Assembly: GCA_029959665.1 (NCBI GenBank)
Contig: JASCOI010000001.1
Location: forward strand, 43,785-107,784
Length of the DNA stretch: 64,000 bases
Origin: Microbacteriaceae bacterium PS02333
Lineage (GTDB): Bacteria > Actinomycetota > Actinomycetes > Actinomycetales > Microbacteriaceae
Direction: 5' to 3'
How positions within the stretch are numbered: the first letter of the stretch is position 1; every line of letters begins with the position of its first letter. A program made the translations under genes and the position numbers. Shown piece after piece: positions 55,343 to 64,000 of this stretch. The notes under the pieces were generated by a model, which saw only the letters and a program-made list of their open reading frames with translations, ran no database searches and was not told the DNA's origin.

Positions 55343-57058
55343 TTACGACGCGACCTGCTCGCTCTCCGGGTCGAAGAGCCGGGTCGACTCGTTGCGCGCG
55401 ATCGCCGCCTCGACGAGCCCGGCGAACAGCGGGTGCGCGTGGTTCGGACGCGACCGCAGCTCCGGGTGCGCCTGCGTGCCGATGTAGAACGGGTGCTGCG
55501 CACGGTCCAGCTCGACGTACTCGACCAGGTCGCCGTCGGGCGAGGTGCCCGAGAACACCAGGCCGGCGTCCGCGATCTGCTGGCGGTACTTGTTGTTCAC
55601 CTCGTAGCGGTGACGGTGCCGCTCGGACGCCTCCGGCGCGCCGTACAGCGACTCCGCGAGCGATCCGGACGTGAACGTCGCCGGGTAGAGGCCCAGGCGC
55701 ATCGTGCCGCCCATGTCGCCGCCGGCGATGATGTCCACCTGCTCCGCCATCGTCGCGATGACCGGGGTCGGGGTCTCCGGGTCGAACTCGGAGCTCGACG
55801 CGTCGACCAGCCCGGCCTCGTGTCGGGCGTACTCGATGACCATGCACTGCAGGCCGAGGCACAGACCGAGCGTCGGGATGTGGTTCTCGCGCGCGAACTT
55901 CAGCGCACCGAGCTTGCCCTCGATGCCGCGCACGCCGAACCCGCCGGGGACGCAGATGCCGTCGACGTCGCCGAGCTGCTTCGCCGCACCCTCTGGCGTG
56001 GTGCAGTCGTCCGAGACGACCCACTTCAGCGTGACCTTCGCGTTGTGCGCGAAGCCACCGGCACGGAGCGCCTCGGTCACGGACAGGTAGGCGTCTGGAA
56101 GGTCGATGTACTTGCCGACCAGGGCGATCGTGACGTCCTTCTTCGGCTCGTGCACGGCCCGGAGCACCGGGTTCCACGAGGTCCAGTCGACCTCGTTCGC
56201 CTCGAGGTGCAGTGCGTCGACGATGACCCGGTCGAGGCCCTGCGTGTTGAGGAGGGTCGGGAGATCGTAGATCGACGGGACGTCCACAGCGTTCACCACG
56301 GCGTCCTCGTCGACGTCGCACATCAGCGCGATCTTGCGCTTGTTCGAGTCCGAGACGGGCCGGTCGCTGCGGAGCACGAGTGCGTCCGGCTGGATGCCGA
56401 TCGAGCGGAGCGCGGCGACGGAGTGCTGCGTCGGCTTGGTCTTCTGCTCACCCGATGCGTTCATGAACGGCACGAGCGAGACGTGCACGAAGAACACGTT
56501 GTTGCGGCCGAGCTCGTGCCGCACCTGACGGGCCGACTCGATGAAGGGCTGGGACTCGATGTCGCCGACCGTGCCGCCGACCTCGGTGATGATGACGTCG
56601 GGCTGCGGGTCGTTCGAGGCCTGCTCGCGCATGCGGCGCTTGATCTCATCGGTGATGTGCGGGATGACCTGCACGGTGTCGCCGAGGTACTCGCCGCGAC
56701 GCTCCTTGGCGATGACCGTCGAGTAGACCTGCCCGGTCGTGACGTTGGCCGACTGCGACAGGTTGATGTCGAGGAAGCGCTCGTAGTGCCCGATGTCGAG
56801 GTCCGTCTCGGCACCGTCGTCGGTCACGAAGACCTCGCCGTGTTGGAACGGGTTCATGGTGCCCGGGTCCACGTTGAGGTACGGGTCGAGCTTCTGCATG
56901 ACGACCTTGAGGCCGCGTGCCGTGAGCAGGTTGCCGAGGCTGGCCGCCGTCAGGCCCTTGCCGAGAGACGAGACGACCCCGCCGGTCACGAAGATCTGCT
57001 TCGTCACCTTCGGGGTCGGGGTGCTTGCCTGGGTACCGCTGCTGAAAGTGTCCGCCAC
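55343..57058 (-). CDS. pyrG: CTP synthase
   Basis: This 571-residue enzyme converts UTP and glutamine to CTP. The N-terminal synthase domain starts [20 protein letters not shown] with the P-loop, and includes the GGTVGDIES and DVDEDAVV segments. The C-terminal glutaminase domain has the nucleophile Cys in LGLCLGLQC and the HPE triad residues in [10 protein letters not shown]. The GTG at 57058 is used. It lies 121 bases after recN on the same strand. A perfect palindrome follows. Confidence 0.96.
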   Translation of the reverse strand: MADTFSSGTQASTPTPKVTKQIFVTGGVVSSLGKGLTAASLGNLLTARGLKVVMQKLDPYLNVDPGTMNPFQHGEVFVTDDGAETDLDIGHYERFLDINLSQSANVTTGQVYSTVIAKERRGEYLGDTVQVIPHITDEIKRRMREQASNDPQPDVIITEVGGTVGDIESQPFIESARQVRHELGRNNVFFVHVSLVPFMNASGEQKTKPTQHSVAALRSIGIQPDALVLRSDRPVSDSNKRKIALMCDVDEDAVVNAVDVPSIYDLPTLLNTQGLDRVIVDALHLEANEVDWTSWNPVLRAVHEPKKDVTIALVGKYIDLPDAYLSVTEALRAGGFAHNAKVTLKWVVSDDCTTPEGAAKQLGDVDGICVPGGFGVRGIEGKLGALKFARENHIPTLGLCLGLQCMVIEYARHEAGLVDASSSEFDPETPTPVIATMAEQVDIIAGGDMGGTMRLGLYPATFTSGSLAESLYGAPEASERHRHRYEVNNKYRQQIADAGLVFSGTSPDGDLVEYVELDRAQHPFYIGTQAHPELRSRPNHAHPLFAGLVEAAIARNESTRLFDPESEQVAS

Positions 57059-57179
57059 GGGGTTCCATCGTACGTCAGAACTGCCTGGAGGCGCGACCCG
57101 CGTTCGCCCGGCGCGTGTCGCCCGGGCGCGTGGCCGGGTCCACGGCCCCGATCACGTCCGCCACGGGGGCGTGCGTCCG

Positions 57180-58871
57180 TCAGGCGGACTGGGCAGCGAC
57201 CTCGAGCAGCTCGCGCGCGTGCTCCATGCCGCTCGCGCTGTCGCCGAGCCCGGAGAGCAGACGGGCCATCTCCTGCAGCCGCTCGTCCCCCTCAAGGCGT
57301 CGGACGCTCGACGACGTCACCGCGCCGCTCGCGTCCTTCACGACGTTGAGGTGGTTGGTCGCGAACGCCGCGACCTGGGCCAGGTGGGTGACGACGATGA
57401 CCTGCGTGCGCTCGGCGAGCTTCGCCAGGCGTCGACCGATCTCGATCGCCGCGGCACCACCGACACCGGCGTCGACCTCGTCGAAGACGAAGGTGGGGAC
57501 CGTCGTCGACCCGGCCATGACGACCTCGATCGCGAGCATGACGCGGGAGAGCTCACCGCCCGACGCCCCCTTGCCGATCGGTCGCGGGTCCGTGCCTGAG
57601 TGCGGCTGCAGCAGGATCGCGACCTGGTCCCGCCCGTGCCGCCGGTACTCGCCGGCGTCGGCGACCTCGACCACCAGGGTCGCGCCGGCCATCGCGAGGG
57701 TCTTGAGCTCCGTCGTCACACGCTTCGCGAGGTCCGCTGCCGCCTTCGTGCGCGCCTGGGTCAGGGACGTCGCCGCCTGGTCGAGCGCCTGCTCGTCCTG
57801 CGCGACCGCTTCCTGCAGCGCGACGATCCGGTCGTCGTCGCCGTCGAGCTCGAGGAGCCGATCGCTCGCACGCTGCCCGAACGCGATGACGTCGTCGACC
57901 GTCTCGCCGTACTTGCGCGTGAGCCCGGCGAGGAGTGCTCGGCGCTCGTTGATGAGCTCGAGGTCGTGCCCCGCGTCGGGTTCGAGCGAACCGAGGTAGC
58001 TCGACAGGCTGGCGGACGCCTCGCTCGCCTGGATGCCGAGCTCCGTGAGCTGCTCGAGGACCGGCTGCAGCGTGCTGTCCGCGCCGGCGACCCGCTCGAC
58101 CGCACGCCGAGCGGCCTCGACCAGGCCGATGACGTCGGTGCCGTCGAGGGACTCGGACGAGATGGCTTCGTGGGCGAGGCCGGCGGACAGGCGCAGTTCC
58201 TCGAGGTTCCCGAGGCGGTCTGAGCGCTCCTGCAGCTCGGCGTCCTCGCCGGGCTGCGGATCCGCCGCCTCGATCTCGTCGGAGGCCTCGCGCAGACGAG
58301 CGGCCTCCGCCAGTCGGTCGTCCTGGTCCCGCGTGAGCGTCTCGAGGTCTGCGGTGTGCTGCTGCCACGTGTCGTACGCGGCGACGTACCTGCCGAGGGC
58401 CTTCTCGACCGCGGCGCCGCCGAAGCCGTCCAGTGCGGCACGCTGCGCGGTCGACGAGGTCAAGCGGATCTGGTCGGACTGCCCGTGCACCGTGACGAGT
58501 TGGTCCGCGAGTTCGCCGAGCACCGCGACCGGTGCCCCACGTCCGCCGACCGTGGCGCGGCTGCGCCCCTCGGCCGAGACCGTACGGGTCAGGATCAGCT
58601 CGCCGTCCTCGACCGCTCCCCCGGCGTCCTCGACGCGCTCGGCGACGGTGGCGTGGTCCGGGATGTCCCAGCGCCCCTCGACGACGGCGCTCGACGCACC
58701 CCGACGGACCGAGCCCGCGTCCGCCCGCGCGCCGAGCAGCAGCCCGAGCGCCGTGACGATCATGGTCTTGCCGGCACCGGTCTCGCCCGTGACGACGGTG
58801 AACCCGGGGCCGAGCTCGAGCGTCGCGTCACCGATGACCCCGAGGTCGTTGATGGAGATCTCCTGGATCAC
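57180..58871 (-). CDS. recN: DNA repair protein RecN
   Basis: This 563-residue SMC-like ATPase acts in double-strand-break repair. The Walker A motif GETGAGKT is at residues 29-36. A coiled coil spans about residues 160-390, and the C-terminal half has KGASGGELSRVMLAIE (signature) and FVFDEVDAGVGG (Walker B). The GTG at 58871 starts two residues before the conserved IQEISI strand and overlaps the nadK stop (GTGA); upstream Arg-rich codons belong to the nadK frame. Confidence 0.94.
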   Translation of the reverse strand: MIQEISINDLGVIGDATLELGPGFTVVTGETGAGKTMIVTALGLLLGARADAGSVRRGASSAVVEGRWDIPDHATVAERVEDAGGAVEDGELILTRTVSAEGRSRATVGGRGAPVAVLGELADQLVTVHGQSDQIRLTSSTAQRAALDGFGGAAVEKALGRYVAAYDTWQQHTADLETLTRDQDDRLAEAARLREASDEIEAADPQPGEDAELQERSDRLGNLEELRLSAGLAHEAISSESLDGTDVIGLVEAARRAVERVAGADSTLQPVLEQLTELGIQASEASASLSSYLGSLEPDAGHDLELINERRALLAGLTRKYGETVDDVIAFGQRASDRLLELDGDDDRIVALQEAVAQDEQALDQAATSLTQARTKAAADLAKRVTTELKTLAMAGATLVVEVADAGEYRRHGRDQVAILLQPHSGTDPRPIGKGASGGELSRVMLAIEVVMAGSTTVPTFVFDEVDAGVGGAAAIEIGRRLAKLAERTQVIVVTHLAQVAAFATNHLNVVKDASGAVTSSSVRRLEGDERLQEMARLLSGLGDSASGMEHARELLEVAAQSA

Positions 58872-59794
58872 AGGCGGTCCTCGTCGTCGTGCTGCGGCCC
58901 GCGCCACCCGGCGACGGGCAGCTGGAACTTCGCCACCAGGCGGTCCGTGAACGGGGCGTCCTTGAGTCGTGCGACGCGGACCGGTTCCGGCGACCGGCTG
59001 ACCTCGATGCGCGCTCCCGGGGGGAGGTCGTGGGTGCGACGGCCGTCACACCAGAGCACACCGACGCCGCTCGTGCGACGGAGTACCTCGACGGCGAGGA
59101 CGCAGTCGGGTCCGACGACGATCGGCTTCGAGAAGAGGGCGTGGGCACTCAGCGGCACCATGATGAGGGCGTCGACGTCCGGCCAGACGATCGGACCGCC
59201 ACCCGAGAAGGAGTACGCCGTGGAACCGGTCGGCGTGGCGATCACGACACCGTCGCACCCGAAGGAGGACAGCGGACGCCCGTCCACCTCGGTGACGACC
59301 TCGAGCATGCGCTCGCGGGAGGCCTTCTCGATGGTGGCCTCGTTCAGGGCCCACGACGAGTAGACGACCTCGTGCCCGACGACGACGTCGACCTGCAGGG
59401 CCACGCGTTCCTCGACGTGGTACTCACCGGACAGGGCGCGCTCGACCGTCTCGGAGAGGCCGTCACGCTCGCTCTCGGCGAGGAACCCGACGTGGCCGAG
59501 GTTCACACCGACGAGTGGTGTGCCGGTGCCGCGCACGAGCTCGGCCGCGCGGAGGATCGTGCCGTCGCCGCCGAGGACGATGACGATCTCGAGGTCCTGG
59601 GCCTGCACGTCGACACCGAGGATGTCGACCTGACCGACGGACGCTTCGGCCCGGCGGATGTCGGCGTACTCGTCGAAGGGCATCACCGGGACGAGCCCGG
59701 CCGCGTGCAGGAGGTCGCAGACCTCGACCGCGGCGTCGATCGAGTCGCGGCGACCCGTGTGCGACACGAGCAGGATGTGCCGTTCGTCGCTCAT
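58868..59794 (-). CDS. nadK: NAD kinase
   Basis: This 308-residue enzyme phosphorylates NAD to NADP. The catalytic GGDGT motif is at residues 75-79, and TPTGSTAYSFSGGGP, the substrate-binding block, follows in the second domain. The ATG at 59794 overlaps the tlyA stop by four bases (ATGA), and its own stop overlaps the recN start, giving a tightly coupled tlyA-nadK-recN operon. Confidence 0.95.
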   Translation of the reverse strand: MSDERHILLVSHTGRRDSIDAAVEVCDLLHAAGLVPVMPFDEYADIRRAEASVGQVDILGVDVQAQDLEIVIVLGGDGTILRAAELVRGTGTPLVGVNLGHVGFLAESERDGLSETVERALSGEYHVEERVALQVDVVVGHEVVYSSWALNEATIEKASRERMLEVVTEVDGRPLSSFGCDGVVIATPTGSTAYSFSGGGPIVWPDVDALIMVPLSAHALFSKPIVVGPDCVLAVEVLRRTSGVGVLWCDGRRTHDLPPGARIEVSRSPEPVRVARLKDAPFTDRLVAKFQLPVAGWRGPQHDDEDRL

Positions 59795-60612
59795 GGGGTT
59801 CCTTCCGCCAGTTCCGTCGCCCGGTCGATCCATTCTGTCGGATTCGACCCTGCACCCCGCTGGAGACGCGCGAGGTACTCGTGGTTGCCGTGGGTCCCGA
59901 TGATCGGGGACGCTGCGAGCCCCGAGGTTCCGAGACCGAGGTCCCACGCCGCCCACAGGACGTTCATCAGGGCGTCGTTCCGCAGGTCGGCGTCGTGCAC
60001 GATGCCCTCGCGGACACCGCCGCGGCCGACCTCGAACTGCGGCTTCACCAGCAGGACGAATTCGTCGGCGGGCACGGAAGCGACGAGCGCGGGGAGCACG
60101 ATCCGGAGGCTGATGAACGACAGGTCCCCGACCACGAGGCTGGTCTGCGAAGCGGCAGCATCGAGCGCCAGGTAGTCGTCAGCGGTGAGGTTCCGCGCGT
60201 TCAGTCCTTCGACCACGGCGACGCGGTCGTCCATCGCGACGACGGGGTCGAGCTGTCCGTGCCCGACGTCGAGCGCCACCACACGACGGGCGCCACGGGC
60301 GAGGAGCACCTGCGTGAAGCCACCCGTGCTCGCACCCACGTCGAGCGCCACGCGACCGGTCGGGTCGACGCCGAACGCGTCGAGCGCACCGACGAGCTTC
60401 AGGGCAGCGCGGGAGACCCACTCGTCCCCGGCGTCCACTACGATCGCTGTGTCCGGGTACACCGGGGTCGACGGTTTGACGACCGCAGTGCCGTCGACGC
60501 TGACCCGGCCGTCCTGGATGAGCTTGGCGGCGGCAGTCCGTGACCTGGCGAGCCCGCGAGCGGCAACGGTCGCATCCAGGCGCGCGGGAGCGGACACGGT
60601 CTGGGTCGACAC
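59791..60612 (-). CDS. tlyA: TlyA family rRNA methyltransferase/haemolysin-like protein
   Basis: This 273-residue protein has an N-terminal S4 RNA-binding domain (about residues 1-65: RLDATVAARGLARSRTAAAK) and a FtsJ-like methyltransferase domain with motif I ALDVGASTGGFTQVLL. The K-D-K-E tetrad is present, including Lys in SRAALKL and KPQFEVGRG. Homologues 2'-O-methylate 16S and 23S rRNA and affect capreomycin sensitivity. The GTG at 60612 is the best start; 60597 is an alternative. It is coupled to nadK. Confidence 0.92.
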   Translation of the reverse strand: MSTQTVSAPARLDATVAARGLARSRTAAAKLIQDGRVSVDGTAVVKPSTPVYPDTAIVVDAGDEWVSRAALKLVGALDAFGVDPTGRVALDVGASTGGFTQVLLARGARRVVALDVGHGQLDPVVAMDDRVAVVEGLNARNLTADDYLALDAAASQTSLVVGDLSFISLRIVLPALVASVPADEFVLLVKPQFEVGRGGVREGIVHDADLRNDALMNVLWAAWDLGLGTSGLAASPIIGTHGNHEYLARLQRGAGSNPTEWIDRATELAEGTP

Positions 60613-60619
60613 GTCGGGG

Positions 60620-60799
60620 TCAGGCACTCGCGGTGCCACCGCTCTCGAGCCGTGTGCGCAGCTCGTCGTGCAGGCCGGAGAAGGCATCGGCGCGGTCCGG
60701 TAGCGGGAGGTCCTCAGCCGCACGTGCACGGCGCGCGACGTCGGTCACGGACGGCTGCTCCTGCTCGTCGTGCTGTGGTTCCGCGGAGTCGTTCGACAC
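60620..60799 (-). CDS. small hypothetical protein between HAD-IIA gene and tlyA
   Basis: This encodes 59 residues with a GTG start at 60799, ten bases after the HAD-IIA stop and seven bases before tlyA. The product is acidic at the N-terminus (DSAEPQHDEQEQP) and helical at the end (DRADAFSGLHDELRTRLES). Its position suggests translation in the tlyA operon; no family is recognised. Confidence 0.55.
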   Translation of the reverse strand: MSNDSAEPQHDEQEQPSVTDVARRARAAEDLPLPDRADAFSGLHDELRTRLESGGTASA

Positions 60800-60809
60800 G
60801 CCGTCCACG

Positions 60810-61784
60810 CTACTCGCCGCCGTAGAGCTGGGGGTCGACGTCGAGGCCGTAGATCGCCAGCCCGGAGTCCCAGATCGCGGTCGCACCGGCGCGCAGGAGG
60901 TCCATGGGGTCCGCTCCTTCCCGCTCAACCCGGACCACGTGCTGGTGCATCCGGACGGTGGCGTCACCGACGCTCACGAACCGGGTGCCGTCCTCGGCTT
61001 CGTGCCGGTGGGTCACCGGGTACGGCTCCGAGAGCCCACGGAGGTCCTGCAGGACGTACGTCGGACGGGAACGCTGATCAGCCGCGAGCACCTGCTTCGC
61101 CTGGTCGATGCCGGTCAGCACGAGCACGCTCGGGATGCCGGCGTCGTTCGCGCCCTTGATGTCGGTGTCGAGCCGGTCCCCGATGAACAGCGGACGCTCG
61201 CCACCGAACCGCGCGAGGGCGGCGTCGAAGATCGGACGCTCGGGCTTGCCGGCGACGACCGGCATCCTTCCCACGGCCTGGTGGACCGCTGCCACGAGCG
61301 TGCCGTTGCCGGGAGCGATGCCGCGTTCGACCGGGATCGACCAGTCCATGTTCGTCGCGACCCAGGGGATCCCCGGGTCCGCGAGCGCGAACGAGGCTTC
61401 GGCCAGCTGCTGCCACCCGAGGTCGGGCGAGAAGCCCTGGATGACGGCCGCCGGAGCGTCCTCGGCGCTCGACGTCACGGTGAACCCCGCTTGCTCGGCG
61501 ATGCTCGTCAGTCCGATGCCGCCGATCACGAGGACCGTGGAGCCCTCGGGGACGAGCGTCGACAGGAGCCGGACACCGGCCTGTGAGCTCGTGACGACGT
61601 CGTCGGGCGTGACTTCGAGCCCGTAGCGCTCGAGGTGCTCGGCGACGTCGGACGGTCGACGTGAGGCGTTGTTCGTGATGTACCCGACCCGAGCCGTGAG
61701 CGACGCACGCGTCAGCGACTCGACCGCGTGCGGGATCGCGTTCCGCCCGCGGTAGACGACACCGTCGAGGTCGGTGAGGACCAG
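60810..61784 (-). CDS. HAD-IIA family hydrolase (NagD-like)
   Basis: This HAD phosphatase of the IIA type has motif I DLDGVVYRG at the N-terminus and TNNASRRP at motif II, an alpha/beta cap in the middle, then KPERPIFDAAL and IGDRLDTDIKGAN (motifs III/IV). The start is uncertain: no ATG, GTG or TTG lies between 61952 and motif I, and the upstream sequence is merely the other frame of the preceding gene, so a CTG at about 61784 is proposed. A C-terminal extension of about 80 residues follows the HAD core. Substrate unknown. Confidence 0.85.
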   Translation of the reverse strand: MVLTDLDGVVYRGRNAIPHAVESLTRASLTARVGYITNNASRRPSDVAEHLERYGLEVTPDDVVTSSQAGVRLLSTLVPEGSTVLVIGGIGLTSIAEQAGFTVTSSAEDAPAAVIQGFSPDLGWQQLAEASFALADPGIPWVATNMDWSIPVERGIAPGNGTLVAAVHQAVGRMPVVAGKPERPIFDAALARFGGERPLFIGDRLDTDIKGANDAGIPSVLVLTGIDQAKQVLAADQRSRPTYVLQDLRGLSEPYPVTHRHEAEDGTRFVSVGDATVRMHQHVVRVEREGADPMDLLRAGATAIWDSGLAIYGLDVDPQLYGGE

Positions 61785-61815
61785 GTCGACGCCGTCCGTC
61801 GGTGGACGCGGGGTG

Positions 61816-63642
61816 TCAGTCGGCTGCGGAGCCGTCGACGTCGCGGGGGTTGTCGTCGTCGATCTCGCCGAGGTCGTCGTCGGGCTCGTCCGCTGCGGGC
61901 TCGTCTCCGAGTTCTCCGAGTTCCTCGACTTCGAACGCTTCCTCGACCACATCAACTGTCTCCCAAGAGTCTTCATCGGCGGCTTCCGCGAGGGCCTCCG
62001 CCGCGCGGTCGACACGGGCCCACCACTCGTCGGCCTCGTCCTGGCGGCCGAGCTCCTCGAGCGTGGCCGCGTAAGCACTGTAGAGCGCGGGCGACCAGCT
62101 GTACGCCGTCGACGGGTCGAGCTGTGGAATCTCCAGCTCGCCGAGGGCAGCTGTGGGATTCCCGAGGTCGATCCGCGCGCCGGACATGGCGATGGCGAGC
62201 TCGACCTGCACGCCCGGCTCGAGCGACGCACGGTCCGTCGAACGGCCCAGCTCGAGCGCACGCTCCGGACGGCCGAGGCCGCGCTCGCAGTCGACCATCA
62301 TCGGAAGCTCGTCGTTGCGCCCGGAGATCCGGCGGTACGTCCGCAGTTCGCGCAGCGCCGTGCCGAAGTCACCGAGTCGGTAGGCCGTGATCGCAGCGGT
62401 CTCACGGACCACCGCCACACGACCGGCACGGCGGGCCGCACTCAGCGCGTGCTGGTTCGCGAGCTCGGGGTCCTCGTCCACGAGCAGCGCCGCCGTCACG
62501 AGGTGCCGCGCGACCCAGTCGGCGTTGTCCTTGCTGAGGGTCTTCAGCTCCGCGCGGGCCTGCGGGTGGAGGTCACGCGCCTGCACGTCCTCGGGGATCT
62601 CCGGGTCGTCGTGACGCGGGCGGATCGACTTCGTGCCGTAGGGGTCGCGGTCCTCGTAGTCGTCGCGCGCTGCCTCGCCGAAGCGGGCGCCCGGGCCACG
62701 GGTGCCGTCGCCGAACCGTCGACGCTCGTCGCCGCCGCGGGCGCCGAACTGTCCTCGCTCGGGACGGTCCCCGTCGCGGCGCGGACGATCGGAGTTGAAC
62801 GGACGATCGCCATCGCGGCGGGGGCGATCGCTGCCGCCACGGAACGGTCGGTCGCCGTCATGGCGGGGACGGTCGGAGTTGTCGGGACGATCTCCCTCGC
62901 GACGCGGACGGTCGGAGTTGTACGGCCTATCTCCGTCACGACGCGGACGGTCGCTGCCGCCACGGAACGGTCGGTCGCCGTCACGACGGGGACGGTCGGA
63001 GTTGTACGGACGATCCCCATCACGACGGGGACGGTCGGAGTTGTACGGACGATCCCCATCACGACGCGGACGATCCGAATTGAACGGACGGTCCCCGTCA
63101 CGACGCGGACGATCCGAGTTGTAGGGACGGTCACCATCACGACGCGGACGGTCGCTGCCGCCACGGAACGGCCGGTCACCGTCACGACCGGGACGATCGG
63201 AGTTGTACGGACGATCCCCGTCACGACGCGGACGATCGGAGTTGAACGGACGATCCCCGTCACGACGCGGACGATCCGAGTTGAACGGACGGTCCCCGCG
63301 GGGGCCACCCGTGCGCGGCGGCCGCTCCGAGGAGTCGCGGTCCCCCCGCCACGCCGGACGATCGGAACGCTGACCGCCATCGCGGAACCCACGTCCGCTG
63401 GTGCTGTCGCGCGGTCCCCGATCGCCACGGAACGGACGGTCACCATCGCGCTGCGGACGATCGCGCCGGTCGCCCTCACGCCGCTCGAACTCACGGGGCC
63501 CGGACGACCATCCGCCGCGGCTGCCACCCCGGTCGTCGCGCCGAGGAGCGCCATCACGACGCGGGGAGCGGTTGCCGTCTCGAGGCGGGCGTCCGCCACG
63601 CTCGTCGTCGCGGTCGTTCCGCCGTTCGTCGTCGTTCGCCAC
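61816..63642 (-). CDS. protein with Arg/Asp-rich tandem repeats and helical C-terminus
   Basis: This 608-residue protein has an N-terminal half of low complexity, rich in Arg, Asp, Gly and Pro. Between about residues 110 and 295 a 13-residue unit GDRP(F/Y)NSDRPRRD repeats about ten times, with three 15-residue variants GDRPFRGGSDRPRRD interspersed. The C-terminal 250 residues are helical and TPR-like (LSKDNADWVARHLVTAA, GDFGTALREL), ending in a strongly acidic tail. An RNA- or ribosome-binding role is plausible for the disordered part but unproven. The GTG at 63642 follows GAGGAG. It is next to the rRNA operon and upstream of the HAD-tlyA genes. Confidence 0.75.
   Translation of the reverse strand: MANDDERRNDRDDERGGRPPRDGNRSPRRDGAPRRDDRGGSRGGWSSGPREFERREGDRRDRPQRDGDRPFRGDRGPRDSTSGRGFRDGGQRSDRPAWRGDRDSSERPPRTGGPRGDRPFNSDRPRRDGDRPFNSDRPRRDGDRPYNSDRPGRDGDRPFRGGSDRPRRDGDRPYNSDRPRRDGDRPFNSDRPRRDGDRPYNSDRPRRDGDRPYNSDRPRRDGDRPFRGGSDRPRRDGDRPYNSDRPRREGDRPDNSDRPRHDGDRPFRGGSDRPRRDGDRPFNSDRPRRDGDRPERGQFGARGGDERRRFGDGTRGPGARFGEAARDDYEDRDPYGTKSIRPRHDDPEIPEDVQARDLHPQARAELKTLSKDNADWVARHLVTAALLVDEDPELANQHALSAARRAGRVAVVRETAAITAYRLGDFGTALRELRTYRRISGRNDELPMMVDCERGLGRPERALELGRSTDRASLEPGVQVELAIAMSGARIDLGNPTAALGELEIPQLDPSTAYSWSPALYSAYAATLEELGRQDEADEWWARVDRAAEALAEAADEDSWETVDVVEEAFEVEELGELGDEPAADEPDDDLGEIDDDNPRDVDGSAAD
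62760..63310 (-). repeat. tandem coding repeat, 39/45-bp units
   Basis: About 13.5 in-frame units of 39 bases, three of them expanded to 45, encode GDRP(F/Y)NSDRPRRD. Units are nearly identical at the nucleotide level, so the array is prone to slippage and copy-number change. Lengths are multiples of three, so variation would keep the frame. Confidence 0.85.
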
Positions 63643-63792
63643 CGTTGTGCTCCTCGTTGCGTGCCGGAGCTCTCGCGCCGGCTGTCGTCCGCTGTGTCGT
63701 TGTGGTTGTGCGCCGTCCATGGCATCGAGCGTCCCCAGTCCATCACGAACCGAGCCCGGCGTCGAGCCGTCATGCGCACGGGGAAACAGAAA

Positions 63793-63857
63793 TGGCCACC
63801 GGCCTCCACGAGAACGAGGGTCTCCCCTGCGAGTTCTCGATGGAGGGCCGATGGCCA
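63793..63857 (-). terminator. rRNA operon terminator hairpin
   Basis: A long imperfect hairpin begins 18 bases after the 5S 3' end: arms TGGCCACCGGCCTCC..GAGAAC (63793-63815) and GTTCTCG..GGAGGGCCGATGGCCA (63833-63857). On the minus strand it is followed by ATTTCTGTTTCC, a U-rich tract. It is the likely end of the rRNA transcript. Confidence 0.75.
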
Positions 63858-63874
63858 CATCTTTGTTACGTTGA

Positions 63875-63992
63875 GTCCGGCGGCGTCCTACTCTCCCACA
63901 AGGTCCCCCTTGCAGTACCATCGGCGCTGAGAGGCTTAGCTTCCGGGTTCGGAATGTGACCGGGCGTTTCCCTCTCGCTATGACCACCGGAA
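63875..63992 (-). rRNA. rrf: 5S ribosomal RNA
   Basis: This is a complete 5S gene of about 118 bases on the minus strand. It begins TTCCGGTGGTCATAGCG, contains the canonical CATTCCGAACCCGG loop and ends GGACGCCGCCGGAC, matching actinobacterial 5S rRNA, with its 5' and 3' ends complementary. The 23S and 16S genes should lie to the right of the window. Confidence 0.95.
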
Positions 63993-64000
63993 CACTGTCG

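Noticed and set aside
62760..63310. Possible CRISPR array from regular repeats
   Set aside because: Units are contiguous without unique spacers, are in frame with a coding gene and encode a consistent peptide repeat.
61774..63930. 718-codon plus-strand frame over the repeat protein
   Set aside because: The Thr/Val-rich product is a by-product of the repeat array on the opposite strand and runs into the 5S region.

Overview
The window is high-GC actinobacterial chromosome. The gene order xerD, NUDIX hydrolase, pyrG, recN, nadK, tlyA, HAD-IIA next to an rRNA operon end, the class Ib nrdHIEF operon, and the frequent GTG/TTG starts all suggest a Microbacteriaceae member, most like Curtobacterium. 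That genus call is an inference; no 16S gene lies in the window. Only the 5S gene of an rRNA operon is present, on the minus strand at the right edge.

Layout. 1-7.7 kb: tail of an SDR oxidoreductase, a small membrane protein, a HAD phosphatase, a DUF6421/SDR/threonine-aldolase operon, a divergent SDR/TetR pair with a clear palindromic operator, and an odd zinc-ribbon SDR fusion. 7.8-16.6 kb: a GT39-like membrane glycosyltransferase, an ABC exporter, a DUF1345 protein, a LuxR regulator and a cassette of two zinc alcohol dehydrogenases flanking a small conserved protein. 16.6-19.7 kb: LysR regulator, mesX (DUF1852) and mesD, a folate-independent methionine synthase module.

19.7-26.8 kb is an accessory region. 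It holds small orphan proteins, a PRC-barrel protein, a resolvase remnant joined to a nearly identical 3' fragment of mesD, a broken PLDc_N-like gene, and a 1192-residue, visibly lower-GC gene with an Mrr-like nuclease motif, a STAND-type P-loop NTPase and a long helical C-terminus. This Avs-like protein is the best candidate for an undescribed defence system. It sits 33 bp behind nrdF, so it could be expressed by read-through from nrdHIEF.

26.8-31 kb: nrdHIEF behind two NrdR-type boxes. 31-41.7 kb: MFS transporter, aldo/keto reductase, small membrane proteins, RNase H, a VapBC pair, an XRE regulator with a divergent reductase, a DUF3516 helicase and an LLM oxidoreductase. 42-46.6 kb: a GH3 glycosidase, sugar MFS transporter and TetR repressor cluster with a perfect operator. 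46.7-53.6 kb: epimerase-like reductase, class I methyltransferase plus ArsR (with twin operators) and divergent MFS, small membrane and DksA-like proteins, and a second LLM protein. 53.6-64 kb: conserved housekeeping genes on the minus strand, ending with a repeat-rich protein and 5S rRNA.

Two families of dispersed intergenic elements recur. One is a hairpin built on GGAGGC(G/A/T)CG (about 9.9, 27.8, 51.6 and 55.3 kb). The other is a REP-like unit of about 100 bp (32.4 and 50.9 kb).
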